Under the pieces are notes generated by a model. That model saw only the letters and a list, made by a program, of their open reading frames with translations, was not told where the DNA came from and ran no database searches. From Sulfurimonas sp. (lineage in GTDB: Bacteria; Campylobacterota; Campylobacteria; Campylobacterales; Sulfurimonadaceae): a stretch of DNA of 64,000 nucleotides. The position numbers were made by a program, and so were the translations under genes. This document shows, one piece after another, positions 17,777-27,564 of the stretch. The stretch spans positions 17,127-81,126 of the forward strand of contig NZ_JABIOQ010000024.1 in NCBI RefSeq assembly GCF_018698455.1. Direction: 5' to 3'. The stretch's first letter is position 1, and each line of letters opens with the position of its first letter.

Positions 17777-18871
17777 TTAGTCTAAAATTTTGAATGCTTT
17801 TTTGGAGAGAGAATGAAAAGTTGTCAATTTTCCTCCGTACACATTAAGAATTTTATTTTGACCTATTCTGTGCAAGTCGAGTTTGTATTCTCTCGACATT
17901 TTAGATAGATTTTTCTTACTTTTGATTATTGGTCTTGTTCCTATATATACCTCTTGGATATCGTCATTAGTCAATACAATATTAAGATATGCATTACTTT
18001 GATTGAGGAGATATTCAATATCTTCGTTATTTATGACTATATCGTCCACTTGCATGTCTTCGCTTCGTTCGGTTGTTCCTATAATGGTGGCATCTTTATC
18101 CGGGATGATGAAAAATATACGTTTAGTTGAAGTTTCTAAAATAAGTGGTTGGGGCACTAGTGCTCTGTTTATAATAAGATGAATTCCGCTTAGCTTCTCG
18201 ATTGTATATGAAGATGGAAGGTTAAATGTAGTGTTGACTTCGTCTATCCATGCACCAGCCGAATTTATAAGTATATTAGTTTGAACAACATCATTGTTAA
18301 TTTGCAATGTTATGAGTGTTTTACTTACATCAATCCTTGTTATTTGAGTGTATTCTAAGATTTCTGTGCCAGCATTTCGTGCTTCTTCAGCTATAGTATG
18401 AGTGAGTAAGTTATCATCTGTTTTCGCATCAAAATATTTATATATTTTTCTTAAGTTCTTTTTTTTAATCGCTTCGAATTGTTTTAAAAACTCTATTTTA
18501 CTTACCTCTGTAGGTTTTTCTTTATGATACGCGAGCAGTCCATACAACCATAAACCAAGACCTATAACCCAAAATGGACGCTTAGAACCTTTGTAAATTG
18601 GCAGATAAAATGGACACTGTTTTACTAGGCCAGGATATGTTTTTAAAAGATATTTTTGATCTAGTAATGCTTCTTTTACTAATGAAAATTCAAAATTTTC
18701 CAAGTATCTCAAACCGCCGTGAATAAGCCTTGAAGAATTAGAAGAAGCACCAGCAGCAATGTGAGACTTTTCTACTATGAGAACTTTTTTTCCAGATAAA
18801 GCAAGCGCTCTTGCTATTGCAACACCATTGATCCCAGCTCCAATAATAACTGTATCATATTTTTTGTCCAT
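17777..18871 (-). CDS. Short GlpD-like FAD-dependent glycerol-3-phosphate dehydrogenase
   Basis: The FAD-binding N-terminus TVIIGAGINGVAIARALALSG is followed by the GlpD signature SSNSSRLIHGGLRYLE and, near the end, GGKLTTFH. The start ATG 18871 (MDKKYD) is chosen because an upstream extension to 18985 would overlap the divergent gene and is not conserved-looking. At 364 residues it stops just after GGKLTT and lacks the roughly 120-residue C-terminal domain of classical GlpD. It is divergently arranged with the glycerophosphodiesterase, which supplies its substrate, so conversion of glycerol 3-phosphate to dihydroxyacetone phosphate fits. Confidence 0.8.
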   Translation of the reverse strand: MDKKYDTVIIGAGINGVAIARALALSGKKVLIVEKSHIAAGASSNSSRLIHGGLRYLENFEFSLVKEALLDQKYLLKTYPGLVKQCPFYLPIYKGSKRPFWVIGLGLWLYGLLAYHKEKPTEVSKIEFLKQFEAIKKKNLRKIYKYFDAKTDDNLLTHTIAEEARNAGTEILEYTQITRIDVSKTLITLQINNDVVQTNILINSAGAWIDEVNTTFNLPSSYTIEKLSGIHLIINRALVPQPLILETSTKRIFFIIPDKDATIIGTTERSEDMQVDDIVINNEDIEYLLNQSNAYLNIVLTNDDIQEVYIGTRPIIKSKKNLSKMSREYKLDLHRIGQNKILNVYGGKLTTFHSLSKKAFKILD

Positions 18872-18899
18872 TAGGTATAATAACATAAAAAGATGATTT

Positions 18900-19556
18900 A
18901 TGATAAGTATTGCACATAGAGGCTTGAGTGAACTATATCCAGAAAATACACTATTGGCCTTTAAAAAAGCCATTGAGGCTGGCACAGATGGAATAGAAAC
19001 AGACCTAAGACTAAGCCTAGACGAGGAGGTTATCCTTTTTCACGACGACGACTTTGTTAGATTTACCGGGTCTGATGAAAAACCTGAAAATCTTTCATTG
19101 GAAGAATTGAAAAAAATCGATGTTGGTTTGGGAGAATCAATTCCAACTTTAGAGGAAATACTTCAACTTTTAAACAAACGAATTATACTTGTGTTGGAAA
19201 TAAAATATGTTCCATCTACATATAAAAAATTATGTGAAATCATAGAGAAAAAGATACGGGATAAACTGGATTTTGTGGAAGTTTCTTGTTTTGAAGATAG
19301 AGTATTGGAATATATACATTTTTTAAATCATAATATAAAGCTTCATAAACTAATAGATAGAGCATCGGTTCTCTGTGATGAAGAGTTTGACAAACACTAC
19401 CCGTATGTCAGTTACTTCGATATAGAAATTGCACTGAGAAACATTGCACTTAAACGAGGAATTATGCAAAGCCATAAGGTTATATTTTGGACTGTTGATA
19501 AAGAGGATTTGAGTAAAGAAAAACAAGCAGGATTGTATGGAATTATGAAAAATTAA
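18900..19556 (+). CDS. Glycerophosphodiester phosphodiesterase
   Basis: Hydrolyses deacylated phospholipid head groups to glycerol 3-phosphate and an alcohol. The GDPD signature is HRG at 6-8, ENT, E33 and D35 in GIETDLR and H48 in FHDDD; the second half retains LEIK and FWTVD. The length of 218 is typical of cytoplasmic UgpQ-type enzymes, with no signal peptide. Only 28 bases separate it from the divergent GlpD-like gene, implying a shared promoter region. Confidence 0.9.
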   Translation: MISIAHRGLSELYPENTLLAFKKAIEAGTDGIETDLRLSLDEEVILFHDDDFVRFTGSDEKPENLSLEELKKIDVGLGESIPTLEEILQLLNKRIILVLEIKYVPSTYKKLCEIIEKKIRDKLDFVEVSCFEDRVLEYIHFLNHNIKLHKLIDRASVLCDEEFDKHYPYVSYFDIEIALRNIALKRGIMQSHKVIFWTVDKEDLSKEKQAGLYGIMKN

Positions 19557-19744
19557 GGGGTCTGAAATATTTATAAAACTTCGATATATGTTGATATTAC
19601 ACGATTTATACCCGATTTTTTGCTTTATAAAGTCTTTAGTCTGCTTCTTTTATAATACTTATACTTTTAGAAAGAGAGATGTTGTCTTCTATGATGGGTA
19701 TGTTTTTTATGTCGGAGCAATACTCATCTTTTATGTTAATTTTA

Positions 19745-20350
19745 TTATAAAAATACTACATCAGTAAACAAGAAAATAGCAAAGCCAAATAAAATGAAGG
19801 CAGAGATGGTATTTAAATACTTAGATGCTCTTTGCGAAATTTTTTGTTTAGATCGATGTACTAAATAGGGCATAATTGTTATCCATAGGGTGATTGCACT
19901 TATCAATCCCAAAATAGTAAATCCCATATTTAAATCCCGACTCGATCCATATCCTGTAATACTAAACCAAAAAGCAATGGTCATTGGATTAAAAAGTGTT
20001 AAAATAAATCCTTGTGAGTATATCTTGAAAAGGTTCTTTATTTGTACTCTTATTGTTTGTACTTTTAAGATTTTTTCTTTGCTCTTATAAATAATATATG
20101 CAAGATATAGTAAAAATAAACTTCCAAATATTCCTATGATATTGAGAATAGCAGGATTATGAATCAAGCCTGTCGTTCCTGCTAAAATTAAAAATAAATA
20201 AAGTATATCTGCACTCATAGCTCCAAGACCAAGGGCTACACCGGCTTTATAACTTTTTAAAGCATTATTCACTATTAATATATTTATAGGTCCTAATGGG
20301 AGGGCAGCACCAAACCCTAACAAGAAACCTTCAACAAATGATTGTAGCAC
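19745..20350 (-). CDS. LysE/RhtB family exporter
   Basis: An inner-membrane protein of 201 residues with about six hydrophobic segments. The N-terminal GFGAALPLGPINILIVNNALKSG-like region (positions about 12-32, GPINILIVNNA) is the LysE family signature, and NPMTIAFWFSI is the internal repeat. Likely substrates are amino acids or related metabolites. It is monocistronic as far as can be seen. Confidence 0.85.
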   Translation of the reverse strand: MLQSFVEGFLLGFGAALPLGPINILIVNNALKSYKAGVALGLGAMSADILYLFLILAGTTGLIHNPAILNIIGIFGSLFLLYLAYIIYKSKEKILKVQTIRVQIKNLFKIYSQGFILTLFNPMTIAFWFSITGYGSSRDLNMGFTILGLISAITLWITIMPYLVHRSKQKISQRASKYLNTISAFILFGFAIFLFTDVVFL

Positions 20351-20424
20351 TTAATTCTCCTTCAATCATCTCTAATATTATATGATAAGTACTTGAAGTA
20401 AAATAAATACATAATGCTTTACTC

Positions 20425-21462
20425 TTAAGTAGAATGATTGAATGGAATAATAATCCAAGCATCATCTTTATAAACAACTTCATCCCCAAGTGTTACACTA
20501 TGAACATCTACAAAAACATCTAAATGGTATTTACCATCTCTACGTTTAAATCCAGGTTTACCATACATTCCGTGCTTGGTACCTAAAGAGACATGAACAC
20601 CACACATTCTCTCATAAGAGCCTATGTCATCAACCGTTTTAGTTTTGCTATATGCACGGTTAAGTCCAAACCCAAGTTCACGTACCCAAACAACCCCTTC
20701 ATCTTTTCGTATATTAAAAAGGACTTGGTCAAACTCTGGAGTTGAATTTTCACATGCCACTACTTGTCCTTGTATTATTATGAGTGTGATAGGATTTTTT
20801 GGCTTATTGATTCTATAATTTTTATCAGCAAATATAAAAATCCGAAGACGTCCATTGAGAGCTTTTAAGTCCTTACTTTCTGTGAATACTTCTCCTATAG
20901 GAAACTGACCACCTATATTTGGCATGTTAGAGTAGTCCCCAATATTAAGTTTCGTAGATTCAAAGGGTGCGTCATAGACTAAAAACTCTCCACCGCTGTC
21001 AATAATTGCAGATGGGGAACTGTCTATTTTTGCTTTTAATGCATGGCCAATACCTCTATAATATTCAGAATCATACTCAAGAGAATTTATATAGTGAATA
21101 GCATCTTCGTCTGAGATACGACTAACATGAGGGTGCTCAATGACTTTTATTTTTCGTTTAAACAACTCTACACGTATGCGAAACGCATCTAGACGAAAAC
21201 TTGTAGATTGGACTAAGGCTACGAGGTCATATGCTTCAAGTGAATCTAATATTTTTAAGATTTCCGCAGCAGGGCACTCATCAAAGTCTATAAAGATGGC
21301 ATTTGGAAGGCAATGTTTATATGCCTCACTTAACACACTAGATAGCAAAGAGTTGTTGTCATATACTACTACAGCAGTCTCTTTGTCTGTGTAATTAAAC
21401 ACAAGGTCTATGATTGTGCGGAGGTTGTGTGTAGCAGTAGAAGTCAATGTTCCTTGATTCAT
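20425..21462 (-). CDS. Aminopeptidase T-like (M29-like) protein
   Basis: A 345-residue cytoplasmic protein. The second half shows a pattern like leucyl aminopeptidase/aminopeptidase T relatives: NIGGQFPIGEVFTES, VRELGFGLNRAYSK, then a conserved MCGVHVSLGTKHGMYGKPGFKR-type stretch (about 290-311) and DVHSV near the C-terminus. Glu and His candidates for metal binding are present but I cannot confirm the full M29 ligand set. It shares a one-base overlap with the flavin disulfide reductase upstream. Confidence 0.55.
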   Translation of the reverse strand: MNQGTLTSTATHNLRTIIDLVFNYTDKETAVVVYDNNSLLSSVLSEAYKHCLPNAIFIDFDECPAAEILKILDSLEAYDLVALVQSTSFRLDAFRIRVELFKRKIKVIEHPHVSRISDEDAIHYINSLEYDSEYYRGIGHALKAKIDSSPSAIIDSGGEFLVYDAPFESTKLNIGDYSNMPNIGGQFPIGEVFTESKDLKALNGRLRIFIFADKNYRINKPKNPITLIIIQGQVVACENSTPEFDQVLFNIRKDEGVVWVRELGFGLNRAYSKTKTVDDIGSYERMCGVHVSLGTKHGMYGKPGFKRRDGKYHLDVFVDVHSVTLGDEVVYKDDAWIIIPFNHST

Positions 21463-22817
21463 TACTTCATGGCACCTACAGCCTTCACTGCAGCAGGAAG
21501 GAGGGCTTCACTGAGTGCAGGATGGATGTATAACATCTCTTTTAAATGTCGTATGTCATTATCTATATGCATTATACTTAAAACTTGATGCATCATTGTT
21601 GCACTCTGCGGACCTATAAGATGGCATCCGAGTATCTCATAAGTCTTTGGATTTATTAGGAATTTTGTTCTAGGGTATTTAAGACGCATAGACTGAGCTT
21701 TAGCACTCGCATTCCAGCCTTTAGTAATGCCAACATATTCAATCCCCTTAGCCTTAGCATCTTGTTCAGTTAAACCGACACTAGCTATTTCTGGATGTGT
21801 AAATACTGCATGAGGCATATACTTAAATTTTAATATCTCTTTTTTTCCTGTAAGTAAAGCTTTTTGGACATGATTAACTTCTGCAGCTGCCGCATGTTGT
21901 AACATATGCTCTCCAGATGCATCACCGACAACATAAATACCAGGAACTGCTGTCTCAAAATGCTCATCTCTCACGATGAATTCTCTTTCATTAGTCTGAA
22001 TATCTGTATTTTCTAAGTTTAATGTATCGGTGTTTGCCATCCTTCCCGTTGCATAAAGAAGTGCTTCGCTAGCATGTGATGTTACTGTTCCGGATTTATT
22101 TTCAAGAGTAAGATAAAAAGTATTGTCCTTATGCTCTATTTGTTTAATACTAGTATCAAACACGACATCAACATGTTGAGTAAACTCTTTTTTAAAAATT
22201 GCAGATATATCTTCATCTTCATTTTTCAAAAGACTTTGTGAACGTACTAGTAACTTTGTCTCTATACCTACAGCATCAAAAAAGTTAGCTAATTCACATG
22301 CAATAAATCCAGAACCTACAATAGTAATAGATTTTGGAATTTCACCCAGAAGTGGAAATATATCATCGCTAGTCCAAGCTTTTTCATGCGGGGCATTTAT
22401 GGGACGAGTACCGGTTGCTATAACTATTTTAGGAGCTGTAATTTGTTCTCCATTGACTTGGACTACATAGTTAGAGACAAAAGAAGCAGTACCAGTATAT
22501 GTATCAACATTTTCATTAAATCTACTTCTATATGCAGGATCTATCGTTTGGATATAGCTGTTAGTATCTTCAAATATTTTTTTAACATCTATAGAATTAA
22601 TGGTTGCATCTATAAAATGTCTAGAAGAATCTTTAACGCCGCGAGCCACTTGGGCATATCCAATAAGAAGCTTAGAAGGAACACACCCACGGTTTGGACA
22701 AGTCCCTCCGAATTTTGACTTTTCGATGATAGCTACTTTTTTACCGGCTTTGCCTGCATTTCGGGCGAGATTACTCCCTCGTCCTGCTCCAATTACTATA
22801 ATGTCATATGTTTTCAT
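21462..22817 (-). CDS. Class I pyridine nucleotide-disulfide oxidoreductase (dihydrolipoyl dehydrogenase/mercuric reductase-like)
   Basis: The FAD-binding GAGRGSN at 10-16 is followed by the redox disulfide C40-x4-C45 in GGTCPNRGCVPSK. An NADH-binding GSGFIACELA motif comes next, and the C-terminal HPALSE is the catalytic His-Glu of the family. I take ATG 22817 rather than 22841 as start, since AAGGAA lies 4 bases upstream and MKTYDIIVIGAG is a normal beginning. No lipoamide enzyme complex is nearby, so the substrate is open (dihydrolipoamide, a low-molecular-weight thiol or other). Confidence 0.85.
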   Translation of the reverse strand: MKTYDIIVIGAGRGSNLARNAGKAGKKVAIIEKSKFGGTCPNRGCVPSKLLIGYAQVARGVKDSSRHFIDATINSIDVKKIFEDTNSYIQTIDPAYRSRFNENVDTYTGTASFVSNYVVQVNGEQITAPKIVIATGTRPINAPHEKAWTSDDIFPLLGEIPKSITIVGSGFIACELANFFDAVGIETKLLVRSQSLLKNEDEDISAIFKKEFTQHVDVVFDTSIKQIEHKDNTFYLTLENKSGTVTSHASEALLYATGRMANTDTLNLENTDIQTNEREFIVRDEHFETAVPGIYVVGDASGEHMLQHAAAAEVNHVQKALLTGKKEILKFKYMPHAVFTHPEIASVGLTEQDAKAKGIEYVGITKGWNASAKAQSMRLKYPRTKFLINPKTYEILGCHLIGPQSATMMHQVLSIMHIDNDIRHLKEMLYIHPALSEALLPAAVKAVGAMK

Positions 22818-22848
22818 GGTGTTCCTTCTTGGTTCATTCAATTATTTT

Positions 22849-22854
22849 ATTATA
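22849..22854 (-). promoter_or_regulatory. -10 element of the flavin disulfide reductase gene
   Basis: TATAAT on the minus strand, 31 bases before the preferred ATG at 22817, within TTAGTATATAAT. On the plus strand TATACT at 22884-22889 could serve the divergent YgjP-type gene. Confidence 0.5.
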
Positions 22855-22907
22855 TACTAAATTTATAAAAGATTTAGTTGTAGTATACTTTCAGAAAAAG
22901 AGAGATA

Positions 22908-23432
22908 ATGAAGTTAAAGTACTTAAAGCATTATCCAATCAGTGTGCAAGAGCAAGTTGTAAAACTTATAAAAGCTGATAAGTTAAAGTCACACCTTTTA
23001 AAAAAATATCCCAATGCACATAATTATAAAAATGATAAAACACTTTTTAGCTATACGATGGATATCAAAAATGAGTATCTCAAAAAATCTCCTCCACTCA
23101 GTAAAACTCACTATGATGGAAAGATTAATGTGATACATAATGCACTTGGAACTCATCACTTTATATCTCGGGTTCAAGGTTCAAAACTCAAAGCAAAAAA
23201 CGAGATAAAAATAGCTTCAATGTTTAAAAGTGTTCCAAAAGAGTTTTTAGAGATGATAGTGGTGCATGAACTAGCCCATTTTAAAGAGAAAGAACATAAC
23301 AAGGCATTTTATAAATTGTGTGAATATATGATGGGCTCTTATCATCAAGTAGAGTTTGACTTAAGACTTTACTTGACACATATGGATAGAGAATCAAAAT
23401 TTGAAGAGTGGGGTAAAGCAAATAATGGATAA
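22908..23432 (+). CDS. YgjP-type M48-like metallopeptidase
   Basis: A 174-residue cytoplasmic protein. HELAH at 120-124 and a third ligand H130 (KEHNKAFY) form the YgjP/WLM/SprT-like zinc site, and the C-terminal helix follows. The family has putative zinc protease activity of unknown substrate. It overlaps the tex start by 8 bases. Confidence 0.8.
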   Translation: MKLKYLKHYPISVQEQVVKLIKADKLKSHLLKKYPNAHNYKNDKTLFSYTMDIKNEYLKKSPPLSKTHYDGKINVIHNALGTHHFISRVQGSKLKAKNEIKIASMFKSVPKEFLEMIVVHELAHFKEKEHNKAFYKLCEYMMGSYHQVEFDLRLYLTHMDRESKFEEWGKANNG

Positions 23433-25527
23433 TTTAATAGAAAGACTTTGTAAAAAAACATTACTAAAAAAAGAATATATAAATAACATTTTAAAACTTC
23501 TAGAAGATGGTTCTACCATACCATTTATCGCTAGATATAGAAAAGAGATGACAGGCGGTGCGGATGATGAGGTGTTACGTGAGTTTGAGACGATATATAT
23601 CAGTTCTAAAAAACTGCTTGATAGAAAGGTTGAAGTCTCTCGTCTTATAGCAGAGAGAGCAGTTTTATCTGAAATAATCAAAAAAAGCATTGAAGAAGCG
23701 GATACTTTGAGGATTTTAGAAGATATTTATAGACCTTTTAAAGAGAAGAAATCTTCTCGTGCCACTATTGCAGTTGCCAATGGTCTCACAGCTTTGGCAA
23801 ATACTTTGCAAAGTGCAAGACTTACAACTACTGAATTTCAAAGTGAGGCAAAGAAGTTTATAAAAAGGGATGTGAGTTCCATAGAAGAAGCTATAAAAGG
23901 TGCTCAAGATATTTTAGCCGAACGCTATTCTGATCAGCCTAGAGAAAGAGAAGCCATTCGTACTTCTATGCAGCGCTATGGAAATTTAGAAACAAAGAAA
24001 ACGAAAACTTTTAATGAAAATGGAGTTTTTAAAAACTTGGCTTCAAAGTCAGAAAAAGTTGCTTACATTCCCTCACACAGATACTTAGCAATTATGAGAG
24101 CTGTTAAAGAAAAAGAGTTGTCAGTTAAAATAAGCATTGATGTTGAGAGAATTGAAGAAAATATAAAACAGTATAAAATTCCTCGTAATGCTTCTAGTTC
24201 AAAAGAGTACCTTTTTGCTGCATATAAAGATGGGCTTAAAAGACTTCTACTTCCATCAATAGAAAGAGAAGTTCAAGGAGAGTTGAAAGAGAAGGCCGAT
24301 TCGGCAGCAATTGGTGTATTTGGGAAAAATCTTGGTCAACTTCTAATGAATGTACCAGTTGCCAATATGGTTTTACTAGGTGTTGACCCTGCATTTGTAA
24401 GTGGATGTAAGTTGGCAGTTATAGATGAAAATGGAAACTATTTGGAATCAGCAGTAATTTATCCGACGGAACCTAGAAAAGATTATGAAAACTCTAAAGA
24501 CAAGGTCTTACAACTTGCAAAAAAATATGCTATTAGGGGTGTGGCGATTGGAAATGGAACTGGTTCACGTGAAGCACAAGAATTTTTTGCTCGTCTAAAC
24601 AGTGAAGAAAATGCTAATCTTAGTTACACAGTTGTCTCAGAAGCAGGTGCCTCCGTTTACTCAGCTTCACAACTAGGACAAGACGAATATCCTAATTTAG
24701 ATGTAACAATCCGTGGAGCAATATCTATAGCACAAAGACTTCGTGATCCAATGGCGGCACTTGTGAAAATAGATCCTAAATCACTTGGAATAGGGCAGTA
24801 TCAACATGACGTCGATCAAAAGCTTTTACATAAAAGACTAGATGATGTAACTTCGGACTTGGTAAATCGTGTGGGGGTTGATCTAAACTCTGCTTCAGGG
24901 TCTTTGCTTTCTCATGTAGCAGGTATTGGGATTAAAATTGCAAAAAACATTATAGATTTTCGAGATGAAAATGGAAACTTTACAAGTAAGAACCAACTTC
25001 TAAAAGTGAAAGGTTTAGGGAAAAAAGTATATGAACAGGCTGCCGGATTTATTAGAATAAAACATGGAATAAGTCCCTTTGACAATACTGGAATTCACCC
25101 TGAAAGTTATGAGATTGCTAAAAAACTCCATACACTTGACTTGGTCACATTGGATTTTAATCTCAAAGCTAAAGAGTTTGGAGTTGGAGAAGAAACACTC
25201 CGTGACATTGTTAAAGAGCTTCGTAAGCCTGGGTTTGACCCTAGAGAAGATTTGCCTGGTGTACCATTTAAAGAAGGTATAACTGATATTAAAATGCTTA
25301 AAGAAGGGAGTTTTGTTTCAGGAGTTGTGAGAAATATTGCAGATTTTGGAGCATTTGTCGATATTGGACTAAAGAATGATGGGATGATACATATATCAAA
25401 GATGAGTCAAAAAAGAATAGCACATCCTTTAGAGGTGTTATCAATAAATCAATACTTACCCATGATAGAAGTAGTCTCTATAGATAATGCCAATGGAAAA
25501 GTTGGACTTAGTCTAATAATAGAATAA
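23425..25527 (+). CDS. tex: Tex, S1 RNA-binding transcription accessory protein
   Basis: A nucleic-acid binding protein of about 700 residues. In order: N-terminal helical Tex region (PFIARYRKEMTGG), YqgF-like domain (LLGVDPAFVSGCKLAVID, AIGNGTGSRE), helix-hairpin-helix segments (VGVDLNSASGSLLSHVAGIG and VKGLGKK) and a C-terminal S1 domain (GSFVSGVVRNIADFGAFVDIG). The start at ATG 23425 (MDNLIERL) is preferred over TTG 23401; it is coupled to the upstream peptidase gene. Confidence 0.95.
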   Translation: MDNLIERLCKKTLLKKEYINNILKLLEDGSTIPFIARYRKEMTGGADDEVLREFETIYISSKKLLDRKVEVSRLIAERAVLSEIIKKSIEEADTLRILEDIYRPFKEKKSSRATIAVANGLTALANTLQSARLTTTEFQSEAKKFIKRDVSSIEEAIKGAQDILAERYSDQPREREAIRTSMQRYGNLETKKTKTFNENGVFKNLASKSEKVAYIPSHRYLAIMRAVKEKELSVKISIDVERIEENIKQYKIPRNASSSKEYLFAAYKDGLKRLLLPSIEREVQGELKEKADSAAIGVFGKNLGQLLMNVPVANMVLLGVDPAFVSGCKLAVIDENGNYLESAVIYPTEPRKDYENSKDKVLQLAKKYAIRGVAIGNGTGSREAQEFFARLNSEENANLSYTVVSEAGASVYSASQLGQDEYPNLDVTIRGAISIAQRLRDPMAALVKIDPKSLGIGQYQHDVDQKLLHKRLDDVTSDLVNRVGVDLNSASGSLLSHVAGIGIKIAKNIIDFRDENGNFTSKNQLLKVKGLGKKVYEQAAGFIRIKHGISPFDNTGIHPESYEIAKKLHTLDLVTLDFNLKAKEFGVGEETLRDIVKELRKPGFDPREDLPGVPFKEGITDIKMLKEGSFVSGVVRNIADFGAFVDIGLKNDGMIHISKMSQKRIAHPLEVLSINQYLPMIEVVSIDNANGKVGLSLIIE

Positions 25528-25644
25528 ATTTGTTACATAAATATATAGTATTAATGCAAGAGTAGTATTTGCAAAGTATTAAAGGTAGATGTTAGATTAA
25601 ATTTGTTATCCTTAAAAGATAATAGTAGTGAGGAACATTAAGAT

Positions 25645-27501
25645 ATGATTGAATCAGTTCATATAGTAACTAAAAGTGTATCTCGTGAACTTCTTCGTGT
25701 TGCAGCAGAAAATTCTATTTCATCTTCAGACCTATACATCAAAATAGGTACTTCTACTACTTTTATTAAAGACAGTAATAGTAACCTTGTTGAGATTAAA
25801 GAGGATGATCTTAGTAAGTACAGAAATGAAAATTATATGTGTGATGCCTCTTTAGAGTTTGAACAAGAGTGTAAAATAGAAATTCTCTCAAAACTCGACA
25901 ATTATCCTTTTAATAACATGAATGTTAAAGTGGAATTTGAAGATGGATATACAAAAGCTAACCTAATTATACAAAAGGGTTCAACACTTAAATACTATGA
26001 TAATATTTACTCAGACTTTATAGAATTTATTCAAGAACAGCAACTTAAAGCAAAGATTCTTATCAATTTATTTGATGTGCCTTATAAAAAGAGCATAAAA
26101 GATTTTATTGGTGTGCTTAAGCAAATAAAAAAAATAACTTTTAAAGACGATAAACATATACCTATTTCAGAAGGACTCAAAGAAATCCCTTCAATAAAAC
26201 ATGAAAGTATTATGACGAAAGAAGATAGCTATAGACTTGGAGAAGAAGATAACCAAGGTCGTGTTGATTATGCTAATAGAGGATTCCTTATTAGTTGTGA
26301 AGAAGGTGAACAGCTTTTTCAATTTAATAAACCACAGCAGGGTACAAATGGAAGAACATGTCGTGGAAAGATTATTGCAGTGGATATTGTCGATTTAGAT
26401 GCAAAACCAAACTTTACTATTGACAATAATATTGAAATACTTGATAGTCTTAAAAATATAAAGTATATGTCCACAAAAAGTGGTTATCTTGTTAAAACTG
26501 GAAATAGTTATGACGTTTCAAACAGTATTGATATAGGTGAAATATCATTTAAAACTACTGGAATAATCAACACAGACCTTGATAATGATATATCTGTAAA
26601 TGTTACTAAGGAAAATCCTCTTGAAGATGCTATTGAAAAAGGGATGACTGTAAAGGTGCAAAACCTTACAATAAAGGGAAGCATTGGCCCATCTACGCAG
26701 GTTGAAGCAAGAAGTGTTGAAATTAGTGGTCAAACACATAACAGTTCACTAATCCAATGTAGTGAGGCTAAAGTGGGACTTCATAAAGGAAAAATAACAG
26801 GACATACAGTAGAAATAGAAACACTTGAAGGTGGGGAAGTTATCGCTGATATTGCTATTATTAAAAATGCAATAAGTGGAAAAATACGTGCTAAAACAAT
26901 TAAAATAAGGGAATTAGGTGCTTATGTAACAATGGAAGCTTCTGAGTTTATAGAAGTAGAGCGTATCCGAGGAGAAGAAAATAAATTTATCTTAGATTCC
27001 TCTGTAAAGGGCCTCAGTAATATCGATAATAATGATGAGAGAAAAATAAATCTCAAAAATTCAAGAGAAGAATTTAAAGGTCTGTCTAAAAAGTTCAAAG
27101 ATTATGGCGAAAAACTTAAAACAAATATGGAACCATGTAAAAAAATAAAAAATGCTATTGTAAAGGCTCAATCCCAGGGAATTACAATTTCGGCAGTCCT
27201 TATCAAAAATTTTAAATCATGTAAACTTATGAAAGTTCGTTATAAAAAACTTCGAGAAGAAGTTCTCTATCAAAAAACAAAGATTCAAGCAATAGAAGAG
27301 GAAATTATTAAAAATATGACAAATATTTTAGATTCTAAAGTTGAAATAGGAAATATTGGACGTGGTTTTAATCATATAACATATAAATTAGAGAATCCAA
27401 GTAGAGATATTAAACTTAATATTCATGAAGATATGAAGAAAAAAATATTTCAATTAGAAGAAAATGAAGAAGGTATTTTAGAAATTGTTAATACTGACTA
27501 A
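25645..27501 (+). CDS. FapA (DUF342) family protein
   Basis: A 618-residue cytoplasmic protein. A middle FapA N-terminal-type domain (about 195-330, with GRVDYANRGFLISCEEGEQL) leads to a parallel beta-helix (about 310-450; repeating units such as VQNLTIKGSIG and GKITGHTVEIETLEGG). A charged coiled-coil region follows (about 470-570). DUF342 proteins in this group have been linked to flagellar assembly and cell-surface polymers, but there are no flagellar genes adjacent. GAGGAAC lies upstream of the ATG. Confidence 0.8.
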   Translation: MIESVHIVTKSVSRELLRVAAENSISSSDLYIKIGTSTTFIKDSNSNLVEIKEDDLSKYRNENYMCDASLEFEQECKIEILSKLDNYPFNNMNVKVEFEDGYTKANLIIQKGSTLKYYDNIYSDFIEFIQEQQLKAKILINLFDVPYKKSIKDFIGVLKQIKKITFKDDKHIPISEGLKEIPSIKHESIMTKEDSYRLGEEDNQGRVDYANRGFLISCEEGEQLFQFNKPQQGTNGRTCRGKIIAVDIVDLDAKPNFTIDNNIEILDSLKNIKYMSTKSGYLVKTGNSYDVSNSIDIGEISFKTTGIINTDLDNDISVNVTKENPLEDAIEKGMTVKVQNLTIKGSIGPSTQVEARSVEISGQTHNSSLIQCSEAKVGLHKGKITGHTVEIETLEGGEVIADIAIIKNAISGKIRAKTIKIRELGAYVTMEASEFIEVERIRGEENKFILDSSVKGLSNIDNNDERKINLKNSREEFKGLSKKFKDYGEKLKTNMEPCKKIKNAIVKAQSQGITISAVLIKNFKSCKLMKVRYKKLREEVLYQKTKIQAIEEEIIKNMTNILDSKVEIGNIGRGFNHITYKLENPSRDIKLNIHEDMKKKIFQLEENEEGILEIVNTD

Positions 27502-27525
27502 TTGATAAATAAAGAAATATTTAGA

Positions 27526-27531
27526 TAAAAT
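27526..27531 (+). promoter_or_regulatory. -10 element of argB
   Basis: TAAAAT within TATTTAGATAAAATTGCGA, 34 bases before the GTG start of argB. The same TATTTAGATAAAATT word precedes hisG at 50.23 kb and a close form precedes rpsA. Confidence 0.55.
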
Positions 27532-27564
27532 TGCGAAATTATTATTTACCTAGAAGGAAATAAA

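Noticed and set aside
18872..18985. N-terminal extension of the GlpD-like ORF
   Set aside because: It overlaps the divergent phosphodiesterase coding region and precedes a normal FAD-binding N-terminus at MDKKYD.
19588..19767. Plus-strand ORF of 59 codons in the gap after the phosphodiesterase gene
   Set aside because: It has no SD and runs into the 3' end of the LysE gene on the other strand. The C-terminal half looks membrane-like, but AT-rich DNA readily gives such frames.
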